Of a stretch of DNA of 64,000 bases, positions 24,992 through 34,172 are shown piece after piece. The notes beneath the pieces were generated by a model. It was not told the origin of the DNA. It ran no database searches and saw only the letters and a program-made list of their open reading frames with translations. Origin of the DNA: Lachnospiraceae bacterium (GTDB taxonomy: Bacteria > Bacillota > Clostridia > Lachnospirales > Lachnospiraceae); NCBI GenBank assembly GCA_021205755.1, contig JAJPWX010000032.1, forward strand, positions 1 to 64,000, written 5' to 3'. The position numbers were made by a program, and so were the translations under genes. Numbering within the stretch: position 1 is the first letter of the stretch; every line of letters starts with the position of its first letter.

Positions 24992-27931
24992 ATGGCGCAG
25001 CAAAACATTTTAGGGATAGAAGAAAACAGAAACAGTCGTGAACAGCGAGGAGTAGAGGCGGCTATGCTTCGCCTGTATCAGTTTGACTGGCTGACCGGGT
25101 TGTACAGCAAGGAATATTTTTATCAGCGTGCACGGGAACTTTTACAGGAAAATCCTCAAAAAGAGTATGATATTATCTGCTCAGATTTTGAAAATTTTAA
25201 GCTCATAAATGAAGTGTATGGCCGGCAGACCGGCGACAGTCTCCTTTGCGGGGCAGCGGATCTCCTGATGAAAACAATTTGCGGAAAAGGATTGTGCGCA
25301 CATTTTAATTCCGACCTGTTTGTTTGCATGATCGAACATCGGGCATCGTATTCGGATGATCTGTTTGGAAAGCTGACGGAGGATATCAATCAGCTTACCG
25401 CAGCCAAAAATATTTCAATTAAATGGGGCATTTATGTGACCGGTGGGCGGGATGTTTCCATAGAACAGATGTGTGACTGGGCGCTTGAAACGGTTCGGAG
25501 CATCAAAGGACAATATGGAAAATATTTCGCCTATTATGATGAGGAGCTGCGCAATCGTGTGCTGCGGGAGCAGGAGATTACCGCCTGTATGGAGCAGGCT
25601 TTGGAGGAAGGCCAGTTCCACGTCTGGCTGCAGCCGAAATACCGGCTGGATGGGACGCCTCTGCGCGACGCGGAGGCGCTGATCCGCTGGTTTCACCCGC
25701 AATGGGGTGTTCAGCAGCCGGGGCAGTTTATTCCGTTATTTGAAAAGAACGGATTTATCACAAAGCTGGATCTGTATGTCTGGGAAGAGGCGTGCCGGAT
25801 GCTTCGCGATTGGAAAAATGCGGGGACTGAACCGCTGAATATTTCAGTTAATATTTCACGTGCGGATTTTTACCAGCTGAATCTTTGCGAGACGCTGGTC
25901 GCCCTGACAAAAAAATACGGGATTGCCCGCCGCAGGCTTCACCTGGAGGTCACGGAATCGGTGATTACGGAAAATCCCATGCAGATTGTAAAAACCGTCC
26001 GGGAACTTCGGAAAAAAGGTTTTATCATCGAAATGGATGATTTTGGGAGTGGATATTCTTCCCTAAATATGCTCAACCGGATGCCGATGGATATCCTCAA
26101 GCTGGATATGCAGTTTATCCGCAGCGAGATGGCCAAGCCGGAAAAACAGGGAATTTTGAAATACATTATCGGGATGGCACACTGGCTGAACCTGGAAGTG
26201 GTCGCTGAGGGAGTGGAGACCCGCAGACAGATGGAACGGCTCAGAGATCTGGATTGTGATTATGTGCAGGGCTACTATATGGCCAAACCAATGCCGCCGG
26301 AAGAATTTGAAAAGCTGCTGCAAAACCAGGCGGGTGAAATGCAGAAGCTGCAAAGTTGTGAAACAGATGCAGGGTTAAAGAACACAGAAAAAGGGCTTCT
26401 TTTTGTGATCTGTGAAGAAGCCTCTGCCCGTGAAGAAATCCGCGGTATCTTCGGGGAAAGCTTTCGGGTGGAGGAGGCGTCAGACGAGGAGGAGGCTTTG
26501 GCCGGGCTTGGCAGGTTCGGCGACCATATTCAGGTTATTTTGTTAAGCGTCTTTCTGGCGAAGCAAAATCACTCGTCGCTCTGGAACACGCTGAAGCAGG
26601 AGAAACAGGTGTGGAACATGCCGGTGATTCTCCTGGGCAAAGCGGAGGCCGAAGCAGAATCAGAAGCTCTGGAAATGGGGGCGGACGATTATGAAGGGAT
26701 TCCATGCAGCCGTGAAAGTATTTTTATGCGCGTGAATAACGTGCTGGGTAAAAAAGAAAGCCTGCGTCGCCAGCTTTTGAATGACAGCCTGCCAGGCGCC
26801 ATGATTGGCTGTTTCTGGGAGGAAGGACTCCCTATTTACCTCATCAACGGGATGATGCTGGATGTGCTGGGATATGACTGTGAGGAGGATTTTATTGCTG
26901 ATGTTGACGGGCGGATGGCGAATGCGATCCATCCGGAGGATCGGGCAGCTGTCAATCACAGCATGGACAAACAGCTGGCAGAAAGCTTGCAGTATTCTCT
27001 GGAATACCGTATCAGAAAGAGTGATGGAAGCTATATCTGGGTGCGGGATATCGGGCGGTTGATCAAAGCAGAAAATGGACGTGACGCCCTGATTTCTGTG
27101 TGCATGGATACAACCGCGGAGAAAAAGCATCAGAAGCGAGAGCGGGAACAGTTTGACAGGGAAATGAATTATTTTTCAGAGCTTACGTATTCCGGAGCCA
27201 TCCGGGGCCGTATCAATCTGACCAGAAACCGGATGGAACGCTATTTCCATACTGCGGACGTTTCCATCTCTTACGATGGCGATACTTTTGAAAATTTCGT
27301 AAAGAAGCTGGCAGAATCCGCGGTGGAGCCATCCTCTCAGGAGATGCTTTTGACGGAGTTGAACCGGGAAACGATGCTGAAGGAGTTCCAGAATGGGAAA
27401 CAGGAATATCATTTTGAATTTCTGAGAATGACAAATAAGGGAAAGATGTTCTGGGCCAGCATGGATTTTCGGCTGTATCTGAATCCGGATACACAGGAGG
27501 TCACCAGTTTCTTCTATACCAAAGATGTGACAGAAGAAAAGGTACAGGAATATACGTTCCAGTTTGTGGCGAAAATGGATTATGACCTGATCTGCGACGT
27601 GGATATGGTGCGGGGAACCTACCGGATGCTTTCCCGCAGAACGGAAAATGGCTCAACCATGGCGGATTCCGGGATGTTTCAGGATGAGATTCGCCGGACA
27701 ACCTGTCGCCTGATGGAAGAGGAGACCTGCCGCCGCTATCTGAAACATATGGATTTTGACAATATTCAGGAGCAGCTGAGGGATCAGAAAATATACAGCT
27801 TTATCCTGGAAATGAAGGATGTAAACGGCAGCATCCGAACCAAGAAATACCAGATTTTTTACATCAATGAGCCGCTGCGCCGGGTAGGAATTACCCGGAC
27901 GGATGTGACGGACGTTGCAAAAGAAGAATGA
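24992..27931 (+). CDS. GGDEF(degenerate)-EAL-pseudoREC-PAS signalling protein
   Basis: A 979-residue cytoplasmic protein. Residues about 30-185 form a GGDEF domain whose signature reads FNSDLF, so cyclase activity is unlikely. Residues about 195-445 form an EAL domain with the key motifs intact (AEALIRW, NISRADF, LEVTES, DDFGSGYSSL, VVAEGVET, YVQGYYMAKP), predicting c-di-GMP phosphodiesterase activity. Residues about 462-585 look like a receiver in which the acceptor Asp is replaced (VILLSVF). One or two PAS regions follow (SYIWVRDIGRLI). It lies downstream of the pilus island with its own upstream region; c-di-GMP control of surface structures is a reasonable inference, not shown. Confidence 0.85.
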   Translation: MAQQNILGIEENRNSREQRGVEAAMLRLYQFDWLTGLYSKEYFYQRARELLQENPQKEYDIICSDFENFKLINEVYGRQTGDSLLCGAADLLMKTICGKGLCAHFNSDLFVCMIEHRASYSDDLFGKLTEDINQLTAAKNISIKWGIYVTGGRDVSIEQMCDWALETVRSIKGQYGKYFAYYDEELRNRVLREQEITACMEQALEEGQFHVWLQPKYRLDGTPLRDAEALIRWFHPQWGVQQPGQFIPLFEKNGFITKLDLYVWEEACRMLRDWKNAGTEPLNISVNISRADFYQLNLCETLVALTKKYGIARRRLHLEVTESVITENPMQIVKTVRELRKKGFIIEMDDFGSGYSSLNMLNRMPMDILKLDMQFIRSEMAKPEKQGILKYIIGMAHWLNLEVVAEGVETRRQMERLRDLDCDYVQGYYMAKPMPPEEFEKLLQNQAGEMQKLQSCETDAGLKNTEKGLLFVICEEASAREEIRGIFGESFRVEEASDEEEALAGLGRFGDHIQVILLSVFLAKQNHSSLWNTLKQEKQVWNMPVILLGKAEAEAESEALEMGADDYEGIPCSRESIFMRVNNVLGKKESLRRQLLNDSLPGAMIGCFWEEGLPIYLINGMMLDVLGYDCEEDFIADVDGRMANAIHPEDRAAVNHSMDKQLAESLQYSLEYRIRKSDGSYIWVRDIGRLIKAENGRDALISVCMDTTAEKKHQKREREQFDREMNYFSELTYSGAIRGRINLTRNRMERYFHTADVSISYDGDTFENFVKKLAESAVEPSSQEMLLTELNRETMLKEFQNGKQEYHFEFLRMTNKGKMFWASMDFRLYLNPDTQEVTSFFYTKDVTEEKVQEYTFQFVAKMDYDLICDVDMVRGTYRMLSRRTENGSTMADSGMFQDEIRRTTCRLMEEETCRRYLKHMDFDNIQEQLRDQKIYSFILEMKDVNGSIRTKKYQIFYINEPLRRVGITRTDVTDVAKEE

Positions 27932-27978
27932 ATAAAAGAGTGCCCGTGTATATCGGTGCATACTGATGCAATTGCAAC

Positions 27979-28022
27979 AGGTCTCTGCCGGGGGAAGTCC
28001 CTGGATAGAGACCTCTTTTGTT
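27979..28022 (+). terminator. Rho-independent terminator
   Basis: AGGTCTCT (27979-27986) pairs with AGAGACCT (28007-28014), with an inner GGGG/CCC pairing, followed by CTTTTGTTTT. It ends the EAL-gene transcript. Confidence 0.8.
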
Positions 28023-28073
28023 TTCTGGATTCATAAAAGTCAATATTGTGCTAATAGTAGCTTATCTGAGCGA

Positions 28074-28122
28074 TTCAAATGCTTTCCGGGAAATTGTATA
28101 CTAGTACGAATAAGCATTTGAA
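28074..28122 (+). promoter_or_regulatory. fkp promoter framed by an 11-bp inverted repeat
   Basis: A sigma-A promoter is visible as TTCAAA (28074-28079), 17 nt, TATACT (28097-28102). It is enclosed by a perfect inverted repeat, TTCAAATGCTT (28074-28084) and AAGCATTTGAA (28112-28122), so that the left arm covers the -35 and the right arm lies just after the start site. A regulator binding both arms would block or loop the promoter. Confidence 0.65.
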
Positions 28123-28166
28123 GAAAGATATCATGTGAAAAAATATCAGAGAGGGATAAGCAGGCT

Positions 28167-31100
28167 ATGAATCAATATACGACACTTTTCGAGCAGCAGT
28201 CATATCAGGATGCGCTTGTGTATTATATAGAATCGCTGACCAATGAGAAAATTGTTGTGTGGGATTATGTGATACTGACGGCAAGCAATGATGATCAGGC
28301 GAAATCCTATGAGATGCAGATTGAGCACAGATTGAAAAATCATCAGATCTCTGACCGTACGCACTATGCGGTGATTCCGGATGAAGGCGGGCAGCGCGTG
28401 GGCAGCGGCGGCGCGACGTTTTCCGCTCTTCGTTATGTGAAGGAGTATGTGGAAGCTGAAAGCTATGCGGCGGAGACAGAGACGCTTCCTGCGGCAGAAC
28501 CCAGTGATGATTCTGCTAATCCTTTCGTGGGGAAGCGTATCCTTGTCATTCATTCGGGCGGTGACAGCAAGCGTGTGCCGCAATATTCCGCCTGCGGAAA
28601 GCTGTTTTCACCGGTACCGCGGCTGCTTCCGGGCGGAAGACGCTCGACACTGTTTGATGAGTTTCTGATTGGGATGAGTACGGTCGCCAGCCGGATCAGC
28701 GAAGGAATGCTGGTTTGCTCTGGGGATGTGCTGCTTTTGTTTAATGCGCTGCAGATTGATTTTTACGGTGCAGGTGCGGCGGCACTTTCGATTAAGGAGC
28801 ATGTGGAGACCGGGAAGAACCACGGCGTTTATCTGAGGGACGGGGATGGCAATGTCGGTCAATTTCTGCACAAGCAGACAGTTGAGACGCTATCTGACTG
28901 CGGTGCCGTGGATGGCCGCGGCATGGTGAATATTGATACCGGAGCAGTGATTTTGCGGCCGGATGTGCTGGCAGATTTGTACCGACTGATTGATACGGAG
29001 GAGAAATACCATCAGTTTGTGAATCCCCAGGCCTGCCTGTCGTTTTATGCAGATTTTCTTTATCCGCTGGCGTCTGCTTCGTCTCTGGAGCAGTTCTATA
29101 AGGAAAAGCCGGAAGGACGTTTTACCGAAGAGCTTCATGACTGCCGTACGGCGCTGTGGGAGGTATTGTCGCCTTATCATATGAAGCTGATCCGTCTTTC
29201 ACCTGCTTCTTTTATCCATTTTGGGACAACGAAAGAGCTGCTGCATCTGATGACGGACGGCATGGACGAATATCGGTTCCTGGACTGGTCGAGCACCATA
29301 AATTCCAACCTGGCGCCGCAGGATTACGCCGTGAGCAACAGCTATATCAGCCGGAAGGCGGTCATTGGAAGCGGCAGTTATATTGAAGACAGCCGCATTC
29401 ATAACGGCAGTAAGGTAGGGAAAGACTGTGTGATTTCCGGTGTGACGCTTTACGGTGAAACGGTGCCGGATGGGACTGTGCTTCATATGCTGAAGCTGAA
29501 GAACGGAAAATTTGTCTGCAGGATGTATGGGGTGCAGGATAATCCAAAGGAAAACCGGCTCTTTGGAAGAGCGATTGAGACGCGCTGGGTGAGTGCCGGA
29601 ACCAGTGAAAACACACAAAACAGCGCGGAGGAAGGCTCTCTGTGGGACACGCAGCTTTATCCGGTATGTGATACGGTTGAAGAGGCGGTGAAGGCTACGC
29701 TGGCGCTTGGACTGGCGGATGGATTGGAATTGATTTCGCATACAGCTGGAACGGAATCTGCTCAAAACGCCGATGAAGTCTGTGAAGAGGCCGGGAAGAC
29801 TGCGGATCCGGCCGGCGCATATCTCAGTCTCATGGAAAGCTTTGGGCAGGCGGACGTGACGGCGATTCTTCCGTGGCAGGAAAATCTGTATGAGCAGGTA
29901 GTGGCGGAATCGATTCTGGAGAACATCGGGAATGGCGTACCGGCGGAAACTGTAAAGAAACTGTATCCGAAGATTGACCGCCACACAGTCGAGTATCTTT
30001 TGGATAAGGCAAAGAAGCTGGAGATCAGTAAACTGGAAGAATTTAGCCTGCGGATTCGGATTTACAGCTACCTGTGGAAGATTACAGACGAAATGCGGTA
30101 TAGCAACCTGTGCTTTGACACGATCTGCGAAGCCACGCTTGCGGCAGCAATGGAGAGTGTGCAGTTTCGTAAATACCGTTTTGAGAAAGATGTGACGGTC
30201 AACCTTCCCGTGCGGGTGAACTGGGGCGGCGGCTGGAGCGATACGCCGCCATATTGCATGGAAAATGGCGGGACAGTTTTAAATGCGGCAATTTCTATCA
30301 ATGGGCGTCTCCCGATCGAGGCAACGGTGAAGCACCTGGACAGACCCGTGATCGCTTTGGCGAGCACGGATATCGGAAGCTATAAAGAATTTGACACTCT
30401 GGAAGAACTGCAGGACTGTCGAAACCCGGCCGATCCGTTTGCGCTGCATAAGGCAGCGCTGATCGCCTGCGGGGTGATACCGATGTCAGGCGCAGTAAAT
30501 TCTGTAGCGGAGCTTTGCGCGCAGCTTGGCGGCGGCATGTATATGAACACGCGGGTGATTGACATTCCAAAGGGCAGCGGTCTTGGCACCAGCTCGATCC
30601 TGGCAGGCGCCTGCGTCAAGGCCTTGCTGCAGGCACTGGGACAGAACCCGACGGAGGATGAGGTGTTCGGACGGGTGCTTTGCATGGAACAGCTCATGTC
30701 CACAGGCGGCGGCTGGCAGGATCAGGTTGGCGGTATCACGCCTGGCATTAAAATGGTAACGACCAGACCTGGCCTTTCTCAGAAGATTCTCTGTACGTCG
30801 CTCACCGTAAGTGAAAAAACAGTCGCTGAACTGAATGAACGGTTTGCGCTGATCTACACCGGACAGAGGCGCCTGGCGCGGAATCTTCTTCGCGACGTGG
30901 TCGGAAAGTACATTTGCAATGATGAAACTTCACTGCAGGCGCACGATGCCATCCAGAGACTGGCGGTTCTGATGCGCTTTGAGCTGGAGAAAGATAATGT
31001 GGACGGCTTTGCAAACCTGCTGACGGAGCACTGGCTGGAAAGTCAGCATATTGATGCGGGCAGCACAAATACTTGTATTGATCAGATTTTCAGTGTTATT

Positions 31101-31259
31101 GACGACCTGATAGACGGCAGGATGATCTGCGGCGCCGGTGGCGGCGGGTTTTTACAGGTGATACTGAAAAAGGGTGTTACCAGGGATGACCTGCGGGAGC
31201 GGTTAAATGAAGTCTTCCAGGACAGCGGTGTGGACGTCTGGGAATGCGCATTTGTGTGA
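28167..31259 (+). CDS. fkp: Bifunctional fucokinase / GDP-fucose pyrophosphorylase
   Basis: This 1030-residue enzyme converts L-fucose to fucose-1-phosphate and then to GDP-fucose (salvage pathway). The N-terminal half carries the pyrophosphorylase signature (VGSGGATFSALRYV, IHSGGDSKRVPQYSACGKLF), with a left-handed-helix region at about 390-460 (RKAVIGSGSYIEDSRIHNGSKVG). The C-terminal part is a GHMP kinase (WGGGWSDTPPYCMENGG, PKGSGLGTSSILAGACV, CGAGGGGFLQV). The length is close to the 949 residues of Bacteroides fragilis Fkp. The product would be used to decorate surface glycans with fucose. No fucose permease, isomerase or fucosyltransferase is adjacent, so it stands alone under the promoter at 28074. 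Confidence 0.9.
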   Translation: MNQYTTLFEQQSYQDALVYYIESLTNEKIVVWDYVILTASNDDQAKSYEMQIEHRLKNHQISDRTHYAVIPDEGGQRVGSGGATFSALRYVKEYVEAESYAAETETLPAAEPSDDSANPFVGKRILVIHSGGDSKRVPQYSACGKLFSPVPRLLPGGRRSTLFDEFLIGMSTVASRISEGMLVCSGDVLLLFNALQIDFYGAGAAALSIKEHVETGKNHGVYLRDGDGNVGQFLHKQTVETLSDCGAVDGRGMVNIDTGAVILRPDVLADLYRLIDTEEKYHQFVNPQACLSFYADFLYPLASASSLEQFYKEKPEGRFTEELHDCRTALWEVLSPYHMKLIRLSPASFIHFGTTKELLHLMTDGMDEYRFLDWSSTINSNLAPQDYAVSNSYISRKAVIGSGSYIEDSRIHNGSKVGKDCVISGVTLYGETVPDGTVLHMLKLKNGKFVCRMYGVQDNPKENRLFGRAIETRWVSAGTSENTQNSAEEGSLWDTQLYPVCDTVEEAVKATLALGLADGLELISHTAGTESAQNADEVCEEAGKTADPAGAYLSLMESFGQADVTAILPWQENLYEQVVAESILENIGNGVPAETVKKLYPKIDRHTVEYLLDKAKKLEISKLEEFSLRIRIYSYLWKITDEMRYSNLCFDTICEATLAAAMESVQFRKYRFEKDVTVNLPVRVNWGGGWSDTPPYCMENGGTVLNAAISINGRLPIEATVKHLDRPVIALASTDIGSYKEFDTLEELQDCRNPADPFALHKAALIACGVIPMSGAVNSVAELCAQLGGGMYMNTRVIDIPKGSGLGTSSILAGACVKALLQALGQNPTEDEVFGRVLCMEQLMSTGGGWQDQVGGITPGIKMVTTRPGLSQKILCTSLTVSEKTVAELNERFALIYTGQRRLARNLLRDVVGKYICNDETSLQAHDAIQRLAVLMRFELEKDNVDGFANLLTEHWLESQHIDAGSTNTCIDQIFSVIDDLIDGRMICGAGGGGFLQVILKKGVTRDDLRERLNEVFQDSGVDVWECAFV

Positions 31260-31312
31260 ATAGAATAGAAGAATGTGGGTCAACATGAGTTTATAAAAAA
31301 TTTATAATTAAA

Positions 31313-31339
31313 TTAGCACTCACCTCTTGACGTGGCTAA
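31313..31339 (+). promoter_or_regulatory. CIRCE-like HrcA operator, right arm degenerate
   Basis: TTAGCACTC (31313-31321) is an exact left arm of the CIRCE heat-shock operator. After the standard 9-nt spacer, CGTGGCTAA (31331-31339) keeps only the outer GCTAA of the right arm. It overlaps the -35 of the hsp20 promoter. Confidence 0.65.
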
Positions 31340-31355
31340 CAACCTGTGCTATAAC
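31327..31355 (+). promoter_or_regulatory. hsp20 promoter
   Basis: TTGACG (31327-31332), a 17-nt spacer and TATAAC (31350-31355) form a good sigma-A promoter about 90 nt upstream of the hsp20 start. The -35 sits inside the CIRCE-like element, so HrcA binding would exclude RNA polymerase. Confidence 0.7.
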
Positions 31356-31447
31356 ATGCTCAGAACGAAGGAAAGGGAAAAGAAAATACCTTCTTCCAGT
31401 TTATAAATATCTAAAAATACGCAGCAAAAGCAAAGGAGTAATGACAT

Positions 31448-31864
31448 ATGGCAAGGATTTATGCAAATAATATGTGGGATGATTTTTTTGATGATTTCTT
31501 TCATGAACCAGCACATCATGAAGAGCCGCCCAGAGGCCAGGAGGCTATGATGAGGACAGATGTGAAGGAGACAGACGATCTTTACGAGCTTACGATGGAT
31601 CTTCCGGGAGTGAAGAAAGAGGATGTAAAGGCAGAACTGAAAGAAGGATATCTGACGATCCAGGCTACTGTAAATCTGGCGAACGGAAAGTATATTCGCC
31701 GGGAACGTTTTACCGGATCCTGCAGCAGAACCTTTTTTGTTGGAAAAGCGGTAAAGCAGGAGGATATCAAGGCCAAATTTGAGAATGGTACCCTGATCCT
31801 TACGGTGCCGAAAAATGTGAAGCGGCCTGAGGTAGAGGAGAAGAAGTATATTACAATCGAGTAA
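31448..31864 (+). CDS. Hsp20 small heat-shock protein
   Basis: This 138-residue chaperone has a short N-terminal arm (MARIYANNMWDDFFDDFFHE) and an alpha-crystallin domain at about 38-138 (MDLPGVKKEDVKAELKEGYL, the terminal GTLILTVPK). It binds unfolding proteins without ATP. AAGGAG precedes ATG 31448. The gene is monocistronic, between a CIRCE-like promoter and a terminator at 31880, which fits heat-induced expression. Confidence 0.92.
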   Translation: MARIYANNMWDDFFDDFFHEPAHHEEPPRGQEAMMRTDVKETDDLYELTMDLPGVKKEDVKAELKEGYLTIQATVNLANGKYIRRERFTGSCSRTFFVGKAVKQEDIKAKFENGTLILTVPKNVKRPEVEEKKYITIE

Positions 31865-31879
31865 GCGATTTACAGATTC

Positions 31880-31911
31880 AGGATGCGGGTGTTTGCCTGC
31901 ATCCTTTTTTT
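31880..31911 (+). terminator. Terminator after hsp20
   Basis: AGGATGC (31880-31886) pairs with GCATCCT (31899-31905), followed by a run of T. Confidence 0.85.
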
Positions 31912-32089
31912 ATGCGCAGGGGTGCACATGGAAGGTTTCCGGGAATCACTGTCAGATGGGAACGCTTTGAGAGAATGCAGATGTGGCTTTTTATAGCAGA
32001 AAGCCCCGAAAGAATGATACATAAAAATAATAAAGCAAAATGAGAATTAAATAATAAAATAAAGATAATAATAATATTTAAGAAACATC

Positions 32090-32118
32090 TTGACAAGCGT
32101 TTGGCGATGTAGTAATAT
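32090..32118 (+). promoter_or_regulatory. Promoter of first Uma2 gene
   Basis: TTGACA (32090-32095), 17 nt, TAATAT (32113-32118). A/T-rich sequence lies upstream, resembling an UP element. The start codon at 32165 follows about 40 nt after the predicted transcription start. Confidence 0.7.
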
Positions 32119-32164
32119 GCATTTATAAACCAGAGAAAATAAGAGAAAATAAGAGGAGGAGAAA

Positions 32165-32809
32165 ATGACTGATTATAGAACAGGCAATATGGAAGATAAG
32201 TACGCCAAAAATGATCTGGTAGAAGAAGCCGTTTTTCAGTACGCGGGACTTCTCCCGGAAAAGCGTCAGGGGGAATATACGCTAGATGATTACTACGCGC
32301 TTCCGGATGATCAGAGATTCGAACTGATTGATGGTGTTCTGTATGATATGGCTGCGCCGACAACTACTCACCAGGTTGCCGGATTTCAGATTGCATATCA
32401 GATGGAGAATTATATTGATTCACAGGATGGAGATTGTCTTGTTCTTGTATCTCCTGTGGATGTACAGCTGGATCGGGATGAACGGACGATGGTGCAGCCG
32501 GACGTAGTGGTTATCTGCGACAGAGATAAGGTGATAAACCGGTGTATTTATGGGGCGCCGGATCTGACCATGGAGGTATTGTCGCCTTCTACCGCAAAGA
32601 AGGATCAGGTGATTAAGACAGAAAAATACCGCAGAGCCGGGGTGCGGGAATATTGGATGATTGATATTGAGCGCAGACGGGTGGTTGTGTATGATTTCGA
32701 GAATCACAGCAGTCCGATCATTTATGGGATTGATCAGCCGATTCCGGTACGGATTTTTGGTGGAAATTGTCAGATAGATTTTGGACGAATTTATAAGAAA
32801 ATCAATTAG
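32165..32809 (+). CDS. Uma2 family endonuclease-like protein (DUF820)
   Basis: This 214-residue protein of the Uma2 (DUF820) family has a PD-(D/E)XK nuclease fold. The fold residues are visible as PDVVVICD, MEVLSPSTAKKDQ and the Lys in KTEKYRRAGVREYWMID. It opens with a short family-typical region YTLDDYYALPDDQRFELIDG. The biological role of the family is not established. GAGGAGG precedes ATG 32165. The following gene carries a second Uma2 domain very similar to this one, so a local duplication is likely. Confidence 0.88.
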   Translation: MTDYRTGNMEDKYAKNDLVEEAVFQYAGLLPEKRQGEYTLDDYYALPDDQRFELIDGVLYDMAAPTTTHQVAGFQIAYQMENYIDSQDGDCLVLVSPVDVQLDRDERTMVQPDVVVICDRDKVINRCIYGAPDLTMEVLSPSTAKKDQVIKTEKYRRAGVREYWMIDIERRRVVVYDFENHSSPIIYGIDQPIPVRIFGGNCQIDFGRIYKKIN

Positions 32810-32904
32810 TTGTGTGGGAAAATACAGGTTGTTTCTGGGTATCAGGAACATTTGGATAGTAACGAACGTGAGAATATAGATAAAAAGCATGTTGGGGGAC
32901 AATA

Positions 32905-34008
32905 ATGAGAAGAGAAAACAGAATGGTTCTGCACAGAATGCATTATGATTCGCCGATTGGCAGTCTTTGCCTGGAGGATGACGGTGAGGCATTGACTGCA
33001 TTGTATCCGACAGAGAATCTTCCTAGGCAGGATACAGTTTCCAATCTACTGCAGCGCACCTGTGACGAATTAGAGGAATATTTTTCCGGCAGGAGAACGG
33101 TGTTTGATATCCCGCTGCATCCGCAGGGAACCTCGTTTCAAAAAAAAGTGTGGGATGCACTGCGCGAGATTCCTTACGGAGAGACGAGGAGCTACGCGGA
33201 TATTGCTGAGAGAATCGGACAGCCGCAGGCTTGCCGGGCAGTTGGCGGCGCAAATAATAAAAACCGGATTCTGATTTTGATCCCCTGCCATCGTGTGATA
33301 GGGAAAAATGGCAGTTTGACAGGTTTTGGATGTGGGATTGAGGCAAAGGATTATCTGCTGAAGCTGGAAGCGGCACATACGGCAGGCTTAAAACCATGTC
33401 TGGTTTCAGAAGCCCTGGCAGAGTACGCACACAGGAAACGGCAGGGGGAATATACCCTGGAAGACTATTTTGCGCTTCCGGAAGAGCGGCGAGTAGAGCT
33501 GATCGATGGTGCGATCTACGACATGGCATCTCCGACTTTGATTCATCAGGCGATTGGGGACAGTTTACAGACGCGGTTCAATAACTATATACGTGAAAAA
33601 CATGGTATATGCAGAGCGTTTACCTCTCCGGTTGACGTGCAGCTGGACTGTGACGATCGGACGATGGTGCAGCCGGACGTATTGATTCTCTGCGACCTGT
33701 CAAAGGTGCGCCAGGGACGCGTATACGGAGCCCCGGATCTGGTGGTGGAGGTACTCTCCCCGTCAACGTCAAAAAAAGATCGCAGTCTGAAACTGAGTAA
33801 GTATAAAAGTGCTGGAGTCCGGGAGTATTGGATTGTAGATCCGAAGCGGAAGACGGTACTGGTATATGAGTTCGAAAAAGGGGATACAGCGACACTTTAT
33901 GGATTTGATGCTTCTGTACCAGTGGGAATTTACGATGGAAAATGCAGGGTAGATTTTGCGCAGATATATGAGGAAATCAGGATTTTGTATGAGATAGATC
34001 CGGAATGA
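32905..34008 (+). CDS. Ogt-Uma2 fusion: alkylguanine methyltransferase + nuclease-like domain
   Basis: This encodes a 367-residue fusion in one uninterrupted frame. Residues about 8-158 are an O6-methylguanine-DNA methyltransferase with the DNA-binding segment GTSFQKKVWDALREIPYGET, the Arg finger region CRAVGGANNKN and the acceptor Cys128 in IPCHRVIG. Residues about 165-365 are a complete Uma2 domain (YTLEDYFALPEERRVELIDG, QPDVLILCD, VVEVLSPSTSKKD, YKSAGVREYWIVD) similar to the gene just upstream. GGGGGA lies 5-6 nt from ATG 32905. The methyltransferase repairs alkylated guanine by self-methylation; a link between repair and a nuclease domain on one chain is unusual. The fusion probably arose when the tail of a duplicated Uma2 gene was joined to ogt. 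Confidence 0.88.
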   Translation: MRRENRMVLHRMHYDSPIGSLCLEDDGEALTALYPTENLPRQDTVSNLLQRTCDELEEYFSGRRTVFDIPLHPQGTSFQKKVWDALREIPYGETRSYADIAERIGQPQACRAVGGANNKNRILILIPCHRVIGKNGSLTGFGCGIEAKDYLLKLEAAHTAGLKPCLVSEALAEYAHRKRQGEYTLEDYFALPEERRVELIDGAIYDMASPTLIHQAIGDSLQTRFNNYIREKHGICRAFTSPVDVQLDCDDRTMVQPDVLILCDLSKVRQGRVYGAPDLVVEVLSPSTSKKDRSLKLSKYKSAGVREYWIVDPKRKTVLVYEFEKGDTATLYGFDASVPVGIYDGKCRVDFAQIYEEIRILYEIDPE

Positions 34009-34172
34009 GGGGATGCGAAATTTGCGCTTGATGCACGGGAATATGCGTGATAAAATCGGAATGATATTTTTGTATGGATAATGCGGAAAGAGAAAAATGT
34101 GAAAGATAAAGGTGAGGAAAACACCTCCTCGCGATTGCCGGGCACTGGAAAAGAACGGAGGATGTACAGAAG

